A stretch of DNA of 40,069 nucleotides from an uncultured Bacteroidales bacterium (GCA_946185535.1 CAMHJX010000028.1:1-40069), one strand, 5' to 3'. Positions 15,375 to 23,609 are shown, counted from the stretch's first letter. The notes: generated by a model from the sequence alone, not told the origin. Numbers and translations are program-made.

Positions 15375-16448
15375 TTATGCATACAATTCCTCAAAGATCT
15401 TACGCAGCTTGGGGCTTTCGCGGAGTTCCTGCAAGGTGAATTCGGCGTGGCCTTTGGTGTAGCCGTTGCCCATGATCATGTTCACGTCGGCACCGATGCC
15501 TTCAGCACCCAATGAGGCCTTGGTGAAGCTGGTTGCCATCGAGAAGAAGTAAACGATACCGTCGTCCTTCGTGCAGAGTACGGCGGTCATTTCTTGGTCG
15601 GGCACGTTGACGCAGTTGATGGTCACGTCGGCCATCTTGCCGTTGGTCAGCTTTTCGACGAGTTCATAGACTTGGACGGGCGTCATGCCGGCAGCGCTTT
15701 CCACGATGTCGCAGAAGCCGAGGTCCTTGATGCGTTGGGTCGACTTGGGGCTGTTGGCGATACCGATCACCTTACCCGTGACGCCGACGCGCTTCTTGGC
15801 TTCGTAGGCGCAGAGCATACCGCTCTTGCCGCCAGCGCCGAGGATGACGACGGTTTGGCCGTATTGGCACAACTTGGCGGTCTGGGCAGGAGCACCAGCC
15901 ACGTCCAAAGCGCTCAGGGCGAGCTTCTCAGGCATGTCATCCGGAATCTTGGCATAGATGCCGCTTTCGAACAGGATGGCCTTGCCCTTGATGTCGACTT
16001 GGTCAACGTCGGGACGGATTTCCAGGATCTCGTCGATGCGGAGCGGAGTCAGCGAGAGGGAGACCAAAGTGGCGATGCGGTCGCCTTCCTTCAGGTCGAT
16101 CTTGCCTTTCAGGGCGTCACCGATCTTCTCGACCTTGCCGAGGAGCATACCGCCAGAGCCGGTACGACGGTTGCGGTGCTTGCCTTGGAGTTCCACGTTG
16201 AGGAACATCTCCTTCTTCACCTCTTCCATAATCCTCTCTTGGCTTGCGCCTTCACCAGCCTGTTGCTTGGCGTAGTTGTGGATGTCGGTGAACGAAGCGG
16301 AGTCGATGTTCAGGGTCTGCACGTCGATGAGGATCTCGTTGTCCCAAATCTCGTCCATGTTGTTGTTCAACTTGTTAGCGGGTTGCGGCAGCACGCCGAC
16401 GGGTTCGATTACACGGTGAGTACCGTATTTGTTACCATGTTTTTGCAT
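15375..16448 (-). CDS. kdd: L-erythro-3,5-diaminohexanoate dehydrogenase
   Basis: 357 residues. A zinc-free MDR-like fold with the dinucleotide-binding stretch TVVILGAGGKSGMLCAYEAK in the second half (about residues 200-219). The N-terminus HRVIEPVGVLPQPANKL is a strong family signature. It oxidises 3,5-diaminohexanoate to 3-keto-5-aminohexanoate with NAD(P)+, releasing ammonia. Position between kce and kamA matches other lysine clusters. Confidence 0.95.
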   Translation of the reverse strand: MQKHGNKYGTHRVIEPVGVLPQPANKLNNNMDEIWDNEILIDVQTLNIDSASFTDIHNYAKQQAGEGASQERIMEEVKKEMFLNVELQGKHRNRRTGSGGMLLGKVEKIGDALKGKIDLKEGDRIATLVSLSLTPLRIDEILEIRPDVDQVDIKGKAILFESGIYAKIPDDMPEKLALSALDVAGAPAQTAKLCQYGQTVVILGAGGKSGMLCAYEAKKRVGVTGKVIGIANSPKSTQRIKDLGFCDIVESAAGMTPVQVYELVEKLTNGKMADVTINCVNVPDQEMTAVLCTKDDGIVYFFSMATSFTKASLGAEGIGADVNMIMGNGYTKGHAEFTLQELRESPKLRKIFEELYA

Positions 16449-16535
16449 TGATTTTAATGTTTAATTGTTTATTGTTTAAATGTTTAATTGTTGTTTTCGT
16501 AATTCAATTCGTTGAGGAAGAACATTGTTCAATTA

Positions 16536-17027
16536 TTAAGGTTCGATACTGTTGGCATAATCCTCTTCTGTAATTGTATAGGTGAGACACCCATAATAAT
16601 CCCAAGAATTTAGGAAACCTTGGTTTCTTTCTGTAGTCCAAATGTAATGATCGCCTTCAAAATCAAAAGGTCCGTTCCCTACTTCCTTTGTGTATTTCAA
16701 ATATCTACCATCATCAAAGGTGAACGTTATAGTGTCACCATAAACTTCATAAACTGATAATAAATAGTCTTTTGCTTTGTAGAGATGTGCATAACCTAAT
16801 CCTTCATGAATCAAGTAGATCGTATCTTGTCTTGGCTCTATCGTAATTCCATCAGGATAATTTTTCCAGAAATCATTGTACATATTAGAAGTGAATGTCA
16901 CAGCATGTCCACTTGAATTTGAAAGTTTGTAATCAATGCTATATGCGTGATCACATGATGTCAATGCGATGACTAACAAACAAAGAAAGAAACCTAATTT
17001 TTTCATTGAACTAAATGTATTTTTCAT
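16536..17027 (-). CDS. Small lipoprotein, function unknown
   Basis: 163 residues from ATG at 17027; ATG at 17006 (MKKLGFFLCLL...) is equally good. The signal ends in a lipobox (ALTSC). The mature part is aromatic and acidic (YNDFWKNYPDGITIEP, FDFEGDHYIWTTERNQGF), suggesting a beta-rich periplasmic or surface protein. AT-rich compared with kce and kdd on either side, and only 9 bases after kce. No known link to lysine breakdown. The upstream part of the following gap (16452-16510) has TTTAATTG-type low-complexity repeats. Confidence 0.65.
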   Translation of the reverse strand: MKNTFSSMKKLGFFLCLLVIALTSCDHAYSIDYKLSNSSGHAVTFTSNMYNDFWKNYPDGITIEPRQDTIYLIHEGLGYAHLYKAKDYLLSVYEVYGDTITFTFDDGRYLKYTKEVGNGPFDFEGDHYIWTTERNQGFLNSWDYYGCLTYTITEEDYANSIEP

Positions 17028-17036
17028 CCTATTTAA

Positions 17037-17870
17037 TTACTTTCTCGGTTTCAGTCCAAGGATTTCGCGAGCCTCGTCGGAGGTGGCAATCGGGCGACCG
17101 AGTTCGTTGGCGATGCGAACAACCTTGGCGACCAGTTCACCATTCGATTGAGCGAGCACGCCCTTCGAGAGGTAGAGGTTGTCCTCGAAGCCCACGCGGA
17201 CGTTACCGCCCATGGCGATGGCAGCGGCAGCCATCGGGAAGGCATGACGACCTACGCCAGTGACGGTCCAAGTGGAGCCAGCGGGGATGCCGTTCACGAG
17301 CCAGCAGAGGTTGGCGACGGTGGCGGGAGTGCAGCCGGGCACGCCCAACACGAAGTTGAACTGCATGGGGGCGCCAGGGGCCTGACCCTTCTTGGCCATG
17401 TTGAGGATGGTGTCGAGGTGACCCATCTCGAAGCATTCGTATTCGGGCTTGATGCCACGTTCCATCATGCGTTTGCCGAAGGCGCGCATGGTCGGCATGG
17501 TGTTGTCGAAGATCTCGTCGCCGAAGTTGCAGGTACCGCAGTCGAGGGTAGCCATCTCGGGCAACGGGTCGGTGTCGGTCGATTGGAGACGTTCGTCGGG
17601 AGTCATGCCGACGGCACCGCCAGTCGAAGGGATGAGGATGACATTGGGGCATACCTTCAGGATGGCCTCTTCGCACTCTTGGAAACGGCCACGGTCCTGG
17701 GTGGGCGTGCCGTCGTCCCAGCGGACGTGCAGGTGGACGATGGCGGCACCGGCGTCGACGGCCGACTTGGCCTCGCGCACGATTTCTTCAACGGTATAAG
17801 GCACGTTGGGGTTCTGTTCCTTGGTGACTTCCGCGCCGCAGATGGCGGCAGTGATGATCAGTTTATCCAT
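17037..17870 (-). CDS. kce: 3-keto-5-aminohexanoate cleavage enzyme
   Basis: 277 residues from the ATG at 17870 (MDKLIITAAICGAEVTKEQN), the family-typical start; ATG at 17891 adds seven residues. A TIM barrel of the BKACE family. The zinc-binding HLHVR motif gives H46 and H48, and E14 in GAEVTK is the conserved acidic residue. It condenses 3-keto-5-aminohexanoate with acetyl-CoA, giving acetoacetate and 3-aminobutyryl-CoA. The kal neighbour uses the second product directly. Confidence 0.95.
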   Translation of the reverse strand: MDKLIITAAICGAEVTKEQNPNVPYTVEEIVREAKSAVDAGAAIVHLHVRWDDGTPTQDRGRFQECEEAILKVCPNVILIPSTGGAVGMTPDERLQSTDTDPLPEMATLDCGTCNFGDEIFDNTMPTMRAFGKRMMERGIKPEYECFEMGHLDTILNMAKKGQAPGAPMQFNFVLGVPGCTPATVANLCWLVNGIPAGSTWTVTGVGRHAFPMAAAAIAMGGNVRVGFEDNLYLSKGVLAQSNGELVAKVVRIANELGRPIATSDEAREILGLKPRK

Positions 17871-17911
17871 TTCGTTGATTTCAGATTTCAAGATTTGTTA
17901 TTTCAAGATTA

Positions 17912-17992
17912 GGAGCTTTCAGCTTTCAGCTATCAGCCTTCAGTTCGGTTCCAACCAGGCTGATAGCTGATGGCTGACTGCTGACAGCTTTA
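17912..17992. repeat. Hairpin of 7-base tandem repeats (kal/kce junction)
   Basis: The left arm is TTTCAGC-type heptamers. The right arm is GCTGATA/GCTGACT-type heptamers. The stem is about 31 bases, with a centre around TTCGGTTCCAACC. The right arm runs into the kal stop codon (17990-17992). Confidence 0.8.
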
Positions 17993-18376
17993 TTTTCTTT
18001 GGCAGTCTTTAGGAGTCACGCAGGTACCCGAAGCACGGCAAACGAGGATGGGCTCATCCAGTTCGTCGGCGGCTGAGGGCGAGATGTCGGGGCGGGCTTG
18101 GGCCACCTTGCGGGCCTCAAACATCATGTGGCGCGATGTGTTGCCTTCCTTGTCGATCCAGCCTTCAGCCTCGATGTAGTCGCCGGCATAGACGGGAGCG
18201 AGGAAATCGATGTTGTCGTAAGCGCGGAACAGGCCTTCGTCGCCGTCACGCATAATCAAAAGTTCGGTCGCCACGTCACCGAAGAGGTGAACCATGTGGG
18301 CACCGTCAACCAAATTGCCACCGTAGTGGGCATCCTTTGCGCTCATGCGCAGTCTGATCTTTGTTCTGTATTCCAT
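17990..18376 (-). CDS. kal: 3-aminobutyryl-CoA ammonia-lyase
   Basis: 128 residues, a single hot-dog fold domain. The signature [29 protein letters not shown] (landmark [10 protein letters not shown]) is characteristic. It eliminates ammonia from 3-aminobutyryl-CoA, giving crotonyl-CoA for Bcd. Lies between atoD and kce, separated from each by a tandem-repeat hairpin. Confidence 0.93.
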   Translation of the reverse strand: MEYRTKIRLRMSAKDAHYGGNLVDGAHMVHLFGDVATELLIMRDGDEGLFRAYDNIDFLAPVYAGDYIEAEGWIDKEGNTSRHMMFEARKVAQARPDISPSAADELDEPILVCRASGTCVTPKDCQRK

Positions 18377-18416
18377 TTTGTTGAATTGTCTATCGTTTAA
18401 TTGTTGAATCGTTTTA

Positions 18417-18517
18417 TGGCTTTCAGCTTTAACTTCGTTGAATCTTCGATTTCAGCAATCAGCTTTCAGCAACGGCATTGCCAAGCTGATAGCTGACGGC
18501 TGATGGCTGACAGCTTA
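18417..18517. repeat. Hairpin of 7-base tandem repeats (atoD/kal junction)
   Basis: The right arm (about 18483-18517) is GCTGATA/GCTGACG heptamers. The left arm has TTTCAGC-type heptamers interrupted by TTTAACTTCGTTGAATCTTCG, a segment similar to part of the hairpin centre near 29710. It ends exactly at the atoD stop codon. Confidence 0.75.
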
Positions 18518-19168
18518 TTATTTTTCCACATAGATTGCATCGACATAAATGCCAGAGGCATGCACGCACTCGGGCTTGATCTCGCCAACGGGGACCAGCT
18601 TCTCGGCCTCAACCACGACATAGTCGGCGGCGGTGGCCATCAGCGGGTTAAAGTTGTTGGTCGTGCCAAGGAACACCATGTTGCCGAATTCGTCGACGAT
18701 GTTGGCGCGCAGGAAAGCGATGTCGGCCTTCAGAGGCTTCTCAAGGAGGTAGTCCTTACCATCGACGTTCACAATCTGCTTGCCGTCGGCCATGATGGTG
18801 CCAAGGCCCGTGGGGGTCAGCACGCCGCCCAAACCTGCACCGTAGGCACGGATGCGCTCGGCGAGGGTGCCTTGGGGGACGTATTCCACGATGAGGGTGC
18901 CCTCGTTCTTCTGGATGGCGGTCTGCTTGTTGGTGCCCGTGTGCGACACGATGGCTTTCTTCACCTGGTGGTTGCTGACCAGTTTGCCGTGGGCCACTTC
19001 GTCGTAGGCCGTGTCGTTGGCAATTATAGTGAGGTCTTTAACGCCTTTTGCAACAATAGCGTCAATGATTTGCGTGGCGCTTCCAACACCGAGGAAACCG
19101 CCGAACATGATCGTCATGCCGTCATGAACCTTCTCGACGGCCTGCTCTAATGTAATCTGCTTGTTCAT
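18518..19168 (-). CDS. atoD: CoA-transferase subunit A (butyrate/acetoacetate type)
   Basis: 216 residues. CoA-binding glycine motif GGFLGVGSA (18-26), SHTGTNKQT, and VPQGTLAERIRAYGAGLGG are typical of the A subunit. Partner of the B subunit at 5305-5964. First gene of the lysine cluster. Its promoter is at 19217-19248, leaving a leader of about 45 bases, too short for a lysine or B12 riboswitch. Confidence 0.93.
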   Translation of the reverse strand: MNKQITLEQAVEKVHDGMTIMFGGFLGVGSATQIIDAIVAKGVKDLTIIANDTAYDEVAHGKLVSNHQVKKAIVSHTGTNKQTAIQKNEGTLIVEYVPQGTLAERIRAYGAGLGGVLTPTGLGTIMADGKQIVNVDGKDYLLEKPLKADIAFLRANIVDEFGNMVFLGTTNNFNPLMATAADYVVVEAEKLVPVGEIKPECVHASGIYVDAIYVEK

Positions 19169-19216
19169 AATGTGTTATGTTTTAGATTTTAGATTTGTAA
19201 CTCGTATAAAAGTCTG

Positions 19217-19248
19217 CAAATTTACTGAGATTTCCAGCACTTTCCAAA
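19217..19248 (-). promoter_or_regulatory. Promoter of the lysine fermentation operon
   Basis: On the minus strand TTTG (19248-19245) is followed by 20 bases and TAAATTTG (19224-19217), a full match to the Bacteroidetes housekeeping consensus. It lies about 49 bases upstream of the atoD ATG and is the only strong promoter I see before the cluster. Confidence 0.75.
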
Positions 19249-19281
19249 CAAATTAATATTTATTTTATAAAGAGGTGTGTA

Positions 19282-19294
19282 ACCCTATTAGGGT
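19282..19294. promoter_or_regulatory. Inverted repeat upstream of the lysine operon promoter
   Basis: ACCCTA-T-TAGGGT, perfect 6-base arms. It is centred about 40 bases upstream of the TTTG element, a position that would suit an activator. No regulator gene for it is visible next to the operon. Confidence 0.45.
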
Positions 19295-19310
19295 CAAGGT
19301 TTTGCACAAC

Positions 19311-19340
19311 AAAAAAAGCCGCTGATTGCTCAGCGGCTTT
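19311..19340 (-). terminator. Rho-independent terminator
   Basis: AAAGCCGCTGA-TTGC-TCAGCGGCTTT with a run of seven A on the plus side, so T on the minus strand. It would stop transcripts of the 19426-20253 gene before the lysine operon promoter. Confidence 0.85.
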
Positions 19341-19425
19341 AACTTCCCCAACTCCAATGCTCATTTTCATTGGAAATCTGACTTGTGAATCTTGTTTATC
19401 AGAATGATGTATTTCTCCCTTCTGT

Positions 19426-20253
19426 TTATCTCTCTATTTCTTCTTCTGTTTCTGTTGGATAAAACTCATAGGTATATTCATATTCATAGCCTTTGGTTTC
19501 AACTGCAATATCGCCAATCTCTGTTTTAATACATCGGATTGGATTGCCGTCCGAATCGTATTCAAATCGGAACTCATTATGCTCATAGTCAACCCTCCCA
19601 CTAATCCATTTAAACTCCCTATATGCCATTATTGTTGACACATCACCTGCGTTATTGAAGTACATCACAATATCCATTTTTTCGTTTCCATTGACAAGAT
19701 TATACATGAACTTACGACTCTTTTTGTCAAAATTGCAAGTATATGTACAGATGAATTTTGAACCATGATACTTATTGATTTTTGTGATATTTCCATTTTT
19801 ATCAAGGGTATATTGGTAGATATCGCCATACATGTTTTGCATTGTTTTAAGTCGCCCATTTTCGTCATATGTAAAACTACTACCATAATTCCCATCAACC
19901 TCAACCACTTTGCCATTTTCGTAGATAAAGTTGACACCAACATAATCATCCTGGGAGCCTTGAATTTGTACGAGCCTTCCTAATGTGTCGTAGTGCATAA
20001 TGTATTGACTATCACGATCCGCCCACCGATGTAATTTACCCATTCTGTTGACAAGAAGGTATTGATTAACTATTACTGATTTTGTGTTGTGTTTTACTTT
20101 TGGACGAATCTCTGTTGGAAGATTGTTTATCATATAGGCATAGTCAACCAATTGGCCTTCACCGTTAACCCATAGAAAGTCCTGTGCAACAACTGAAAGA
20201 TGCGCCATTAACAAAACAACACACAACAATACAAATCTATTATTACCTTTCAT
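19426..20253 (-). CDS. Secreted YD-repeat-like protein
   Basis: 275 residues. The N-terminal signal peptide is MKGNNRFVLLCVVLLMAHLSVVAQ with cleavage after VVAQ. The mature part has repeated units of the form (Y)DxxGRLxx(I/M)Q and FTYDENGRLKTM, YTLDKNGNITKI, FEYDSDGNPIRCI, as in YD/RHS-type beta-repeat proteins. Exported, probably periplasmic or surface; substrate unknown. Its start overlaps the end of the 20243-20533 gene by 11 bases, so the two form an operon. AT-rich. Confidence 0.7.
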   Translation of the reverse strand: MKGNNRFVLLCVVLLMAHLSVVAQDFLWVNGEGQLVDYAYMINNLPTEIRPKVKHNTKSVIVNQYLLVNRMGKLHRWADRDSQYIMHYDTLGRLVQIQGSQDDYVGVNFIYENGKVVEVDGNYGSSFTYDENGRLKTMQNMYGDIYQYTLDKNGNITKINKYHGSKFICTYTCNFDKKSRKFMYNLVNGNEKMDIVMYFNNAGDVSTIMAYREFKWISGRVDYEHNEFRFEYDSDGNPIRCIKTEIGDIAVETKGYEYEYTYEFYPTETEEEIER

Positions 20254-20533
20254 GATATTTCCTCCAATACTGATTGTCTGTTACATTGCCTCTTACATTT
20301 TGAGAATCTGTTATCGTAATCTTTCTAATATTCAGAGTCTCTTGATTGTTTGACAAAAATCTTCCGATAGTTGCATTGACAGTTCTGAAAATAGTGGTAC
20401 TGTCAATATTGTTGATAAGCATGTTCACATAATCTCTTTCAAAAACAGTCAGGTATTTTTCGATGAAATCATGCGAATCAAATTCATTTGGCAGGTGCCG
20501 TAAGACTTCGTCGGCTTCAGCGATTGTTATCAT
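20243..20533 (-). CDS. Small protein, function unknown
   Basis: 96 residues, no signal peptide. The N-terminus MITIAEADEVLRHLPNEFDS is helical and acidic, like the small Bacteroidetes proteins that begin MITxxEVxxLLxxLP; this likeness is by eye. It overlaps the next gene by 11 bases. GGGCGCAACTTTT, the tail of the REP-like hairpins at 7552-7646, lies just upstream (about 20546). Confidence 0.55.
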   Translation of the reverse strand: MITIAEADEVLRHLPNEFDSHDFIEKYLTVFERDYVNMLINNIDSTTIFRTVNATIGRFLSNNQETLNIRKITITDSQNVRGNVTDNQYWRKYHER

Positions 20534-20576
20534 TTTGTTTTCCCTAATTCCGTGTCGGGCGCAACTTTTATGTTAA

Positions 20577-20897
20577 TTATAGTCCAATCAAACTTGAAAG
20601 GAAGAAAAACGCCACGCATGAAATCGACATGCCGATTAAGGCAGGCCAACGAGGTTTAAATTGCAGTGCAACAATAGAGAGCGATACCCCAGCAACGAAT
20701 AATGAGATGGCAAAAAACTCATTTTGAATGGTTGTGCTTTTCATTGCAAAAATTACACTAAGCAGACTGAGGATTGCTCCACCCCATCCAACAAAATTGA
20801 CTTGTAATGAATCTGTTTTTTCATTTCTGAGTTCTGTTGGTTTGTTTTCTTGTCCTAACATATTGTCTGTCATTTGTCTAAACCCTAAATTCGTCAT
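20577..20897 (-). CDS. Small membrane protein, function unknown
   Basis: About 106 residues from the ATG at 20897; ATGs 8 and 12 codons further in are alternatives, and a TTG three codons upstream is unlikely. Three predicted membrane segments (VGWGGAILSLLSVIFAM, FFAISLFVAGVSLSIVAL, WPALIGMSISCVAFFFLSS) follow a charged N-terminus. No family recognised. It is followed by the 20243-20533 gene on the same strand. Confidence 0.5.
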   Translation of the reverse strand: MTNLGFRQMTDNMLGQENKPTELRNEKTDSLQVNFVGWGGAILSLLSVIFAMKSTTIQNEFFAISLFVAGVSLSIVALQFKPRWPALIGMSISCVAFFFLSSLIGL

Positions 20898-21252
20898 CGG
20901 GCGCAACTTTTTTTTTGCCTATTGCTTCCTCGATTCAGCAGGTTTACGATTATGCATAAGAAGGCTAGGAAACTTGATTTGTACAAGTTTTCAGTTAGCA
21001 GGCTCTGGAAAACACCTTGTAGATAAAAACCGTACATGTTTACCTAGCCTGTATGTATCAAGAATCAATTGAATACAAATCAGGCTGGCAAACCTGTGAC
21101 CCATACCTATCTACTATATTTTCCAGATATTGCTAACTAGATACAAGCACAAATTGCCTTCAATCGCTCGGATGTCTCCCCGAACAATCGATGGCAAAAG
21201 TACAAATTATTTCAAATCAAAGCGTTTTTTGGAAGGTTTTTTTTGCCACAAA
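20898..21252. other. 355-base gap with nested inverted repeats
   Basis: No convincing gene. A near-perfect 19-base inverted pair bounds 20994-21137: GTTAGCAGGCTCTGGAAAA at the left and its counterpart ending TGCTAAC at the right, 15 of 19 positions matching. A further pair, AGGCTAGG (about 20962) and CCTAGCCT (about 21043), and TGATTTGTA/TACAAATCA (about 20975 and 21073) could pair as well. It could be a small non-autonomous element or a structured RNA; I cannot decide. Confidence 0.5.
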
Positions 21253-22152
21253 TCACTGCCAAAGTGGTTCCTGTCTCCAGCTTTTCGGGAAGCCCATGGC
21301 GGTGGCATCAACGGAAGGATATAAAAGGATAAGTTGTTCCAGATCGGTTTTAAATTCAACGCCATAACCCATGGCATCAAGCCAATAGGCAATGCAGCAA
21401 AGGATAGCGTAAACCTTGTTTGCATCAATTTGGCTGGTGTTTATCCATGCCCCACGCAAATTGACATTCATCTGGGGTGTCGCATTGAGAAACCGATTCC
21501 ACAAACGGGCATGGTGAGCACAGTAATTGCGTAGAGCAGAGAGACTACGCATCCAACTTTCCAAAATCTCGTGTTGGGGAAGGTTAAACTCTCGGGCAAC
21601 ACGCTTTTTCACCTTATTGTCGGCAAAATTGTAGTAAAGTTTGGACAATGTACCCAACGAAGCCAATTCAAGTGTTTTCCACGCAGGCGGGAACTCGGGT
21701 TTGTCATAGTTGGTGAAATGCTCTTTGATAAAGTCTTCCTTTGAGCGTTGCACTTCGCGGTCAAGAGCATTGAGGTTTTCAAGAAAACGGTGTTCGTTTT
21801 CATGGAGGTTCATCTGCATAAACCAGAAAGCACCATGCGCCATCGAGAAATGGTGGATGATTTTGGCCCTCAATGCCACCTCAATTCGTTGGATGGCAGC
21901 GAAAAGAATTTGGCGCAATGCGTTGTCAAATTCGCACAAAGCCACAGCGTTTTCAAAAGTGGAATTAGGCTTGAACCGATGCGTTTGCTTGTCGGCCTCC
22001 ATTGGGCGAAGGTAGGCGGCAAAACGGAAATAACTGACCTCTCCCAATGTCTTTTCCGCTTTGGCATCATCTACAATGATTAGGCCTAAAGACTTGAGTC
22101 TGACAATTTGGTCGGCAATGCTTATCGGTTGTTTGGTATAAAGCGTTCCCAT
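21253..22152 (-). CDS. Abi family protein (Abi_2, HEPN type)
   Basis: 299 residues, the usual length. The family opening is YTKQPISIADQIVRLKSLGLIIVDD. The HEPN-like RNase motif is R208-NYCA-H213 in SALRNYCAHHARLWN, and an upstream RIEVALRAKIIHHF (89-102) is also conserved. The C-terminus AMGFPKSWRQEPLWQ is family-typical. Such proteins mediate abortive infection against phages, probably as RNases. Promoter at 22219-22250. A relic of the same C-terminus lies at 23713-23766. Confidence 0.88.
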   Translation of the reverse strand: MGTLYTKQPISIADQIVRLKSLGLIIVDDAKAEKTLGEVSYFRFAAYLRPMEADKQTHRFKPNSTFENAVALCEFDNALRQILFAAIQRIEVALRAKIIHHFSMAHGAFWFMQMNLHENEHRFLENLNALDREVQRSKEDFIKEHFTNYDKPEFPPAWKTLELASLGTLSKLYYNFADNKVKKRVAREFNLPQHEILESWMRSLSALRNYCAHHARLWNRFLNATPQMNVNLRGAWINTSQIDANKVYAILCCIAYWLDAMGYGVEFKTDLEQLILLYPSVDATAMGFPKSWRQEPLWQ

Positions 22153-22218
22153 AGGCTAAAAAGAAAAGACCCGCCCTGGTTCGCTGGTCTTCGGGAAGCG
22201 TGGCGGATTCTGTCGCTG

Positions 22219-22250
22219 CAAAAATACGAACTTTTTCCAAAACCCGCAAG
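22219..22250 (-). promoter_or_regulatory. Promoter of the Abi gene
   Basis: Minus strand: CTTG, 20 bases, TATTTTTG. One mismatch in the upstream element. The leader to the ATG at 22152 is about 60 bases and contains a GCC-rich inverted pair (CCGCC/GGCGG). Confidence 0.6.
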
Positions 22251-22279
22251 CATTTTGATGAAAAATGCTGAAAAAATCA

Positions 22280-22307
22280 AAAAAGCCGCCAATCGCTCGG
22301 CGGCTCT
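22280..22307 (-). terminator. Rho-independent terminator
   Basis: AGCCGCC-AATCGCTC-GGCGGCT preceded on the plus strand by an A-run, so T on the minus strand. It follows the stop of the 22329-23609 gene. Confidence 0.8.
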
Positions 22308-22328
22308 TGCTTCCTTCCTTTGCAGAAA

Positions 22329-23609
22329 TCACTTTTTCACAATCGTGAAGTTTTTGTCATCCATCGGCTCAATAGCGAATCCGGTGTTCAACGAGATTTG
22401 GGCATCGCAATGGCCTTCCGAATAGGGTATGATAAAGTACGACCAATTATTGGCTCTGATGATGCCATTTTTTACGTCGATGGTGCCAAAATCACCTTTT
22501 AGTTGCACGGTCTTGTAAATTACCCCAATGCTGTCGTATGCAACCAAACGCTCATTCGGGTCGAAGCCAAAATGGGTGTTGTTATTGGGAATCACCAACC
22601 ATGTCGATTCGGAAAAACGCGCTCTCAATTCGGCATCTTCCTTGTCGCGGGCCTCAAGACGGCTCCTTTCTTTTCCGAGATACTCTGTCAAACCATAACG
22701 CGCTGATATTCTTTCTATTTCAGCATTATCAATCGTATCTGGAATGGCAACTACCGTTGAAATCACATCGGGGAGGGTTTTGCCTGAACGAATGCTGCTT
22801 CTCCAATCGGGAACCATTTCATCTATCAAGAGTCCGTAAGCGGGTCCAGTGAGGTATGCGAATGAATTACTGAAACCGGCGTTATCCAATCCTTTCATAA
22901 TGGCAGCTGCGGCCAATCCCTTTCTAATTGCCTCATTATCATTGTCCAAAGGCAACAGCTTGAAAGCTGTATATTCCGCCATCCCTTCGTGGCACTCAAA
23001 TTGGTTTTCGTTGCCGTTTGGGAACAAGGTTTGACGATATTTGCGCACCGTCATCGCATCGCGCAAACCTTCCGTCAGGCCTTTAGAATTGTTTTGCAAC
23101 AAGTCCTTCAAAATGCCCAATTCGAGTTTCAGCAACAGTTCACCCTCTGTTTCATCAAGATGCTGGTTAAAAGACCCACAAGCGGGCAAACCGATTTTTT
23201 CTTGGATGCGATGCCAACTTTCATGTATCAGAAGATGCGTGTTGGTCATCCCATCCCGGTTGCCGTCCCATATCACGCACGTCCAGTTCTCTCCGCAATA
23301 ATCAATGGATGTGTTGGCGATAATGATTTCTTCGGGAAGTTGCCCGAAATAAAGGTTTCCTTTTTGCACGAGAGTGTTTTCCTTATTTTGCTGATTGGCA
23401 ACGAGATTCCGTGTTCGAACATCTACAAACATTGTCGGGCCATAGAGCGTTTTGCCCCACAACTTGCCGTTGTCCGCATCGGAAACCTTTTTCAGATTCT
23501 CGAAACACGGAGCAGCTTTCTCCATCGAATTGGAATTGGATTGTGAACAAGAAGTACTTGAAAAACAAAGAACAAGCACCAAAAACAAACAGTAAAAACT
23601 CTTTTTCAT
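22329..23609 (-). CDS. Lipoprotein with HExxH metallopeptidase motif
   Basis: 426 residues. The lipoprotein signal ends at C21 (SSTSC). A zinc-binding HESWH lies at 129-133 inside a helix (THLLIHESWHRIQEKIG), followed by DETEGELLLKLE (152-163) and HEGMAEYTAFKLL (207-219). Either acidic stretch could supply the third ligand as in gluzincins. The rest includes a beta-rich C-terminal domain (about 330-426). I do not recognise a named peptidase family; it looks like an outer-surface protease specific to this group. Single gene with its own terminator. Confidence 0.7.
   Translation of the reverse strand: MKKSFYCLFLVLVLCFSSTSCSQSNSNSMEKAAPCFENLKKVSDADNGKLWGKTLYGPTMFVDVRTRNLVANQQNKENTLVQKGNLYFGQLPEEIIIANTSIDYCGENWTCVIWDGNRDGMTNTHLLIHESWHRIQEKIGLPACGSFNQHLDETEGELLLKLELGILKDLLQNNSKGLTEGLRDAMTVRKYRQTLFPNGNENQFECHEGMAEYTAFKLLPLDNDNEAIRKGLAAAAIMKGLDNAGFSNSFAYLTGPAYGLLIDEMVPDWRSSIRSGKTLPDVISTVVAIPDTIDNAEIERISARYGLTEYLGKERSRLEARDKEDAELRARFSESTWLVIPNNNTHFGFDPNERLVAYDSIGVIYKTVQLKGDFGTIDVKNGIIRANNWSYFIIPYSEGHCDAQISLNTGFAIEPMDDKNFTIVKK

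Noticed and set aside
19169-19310. Lysine or cobalamin riboswitch before the lysine operon
   Set aside because: The predicted leader is about 45 bases and shows no conserved aptamer parts.
20994-21137. Integron attC site
   Set aside because: The end order is GTTAGC...GCTAAC, the reverse of the attC arrangement, and no integrase or cassette array is present.
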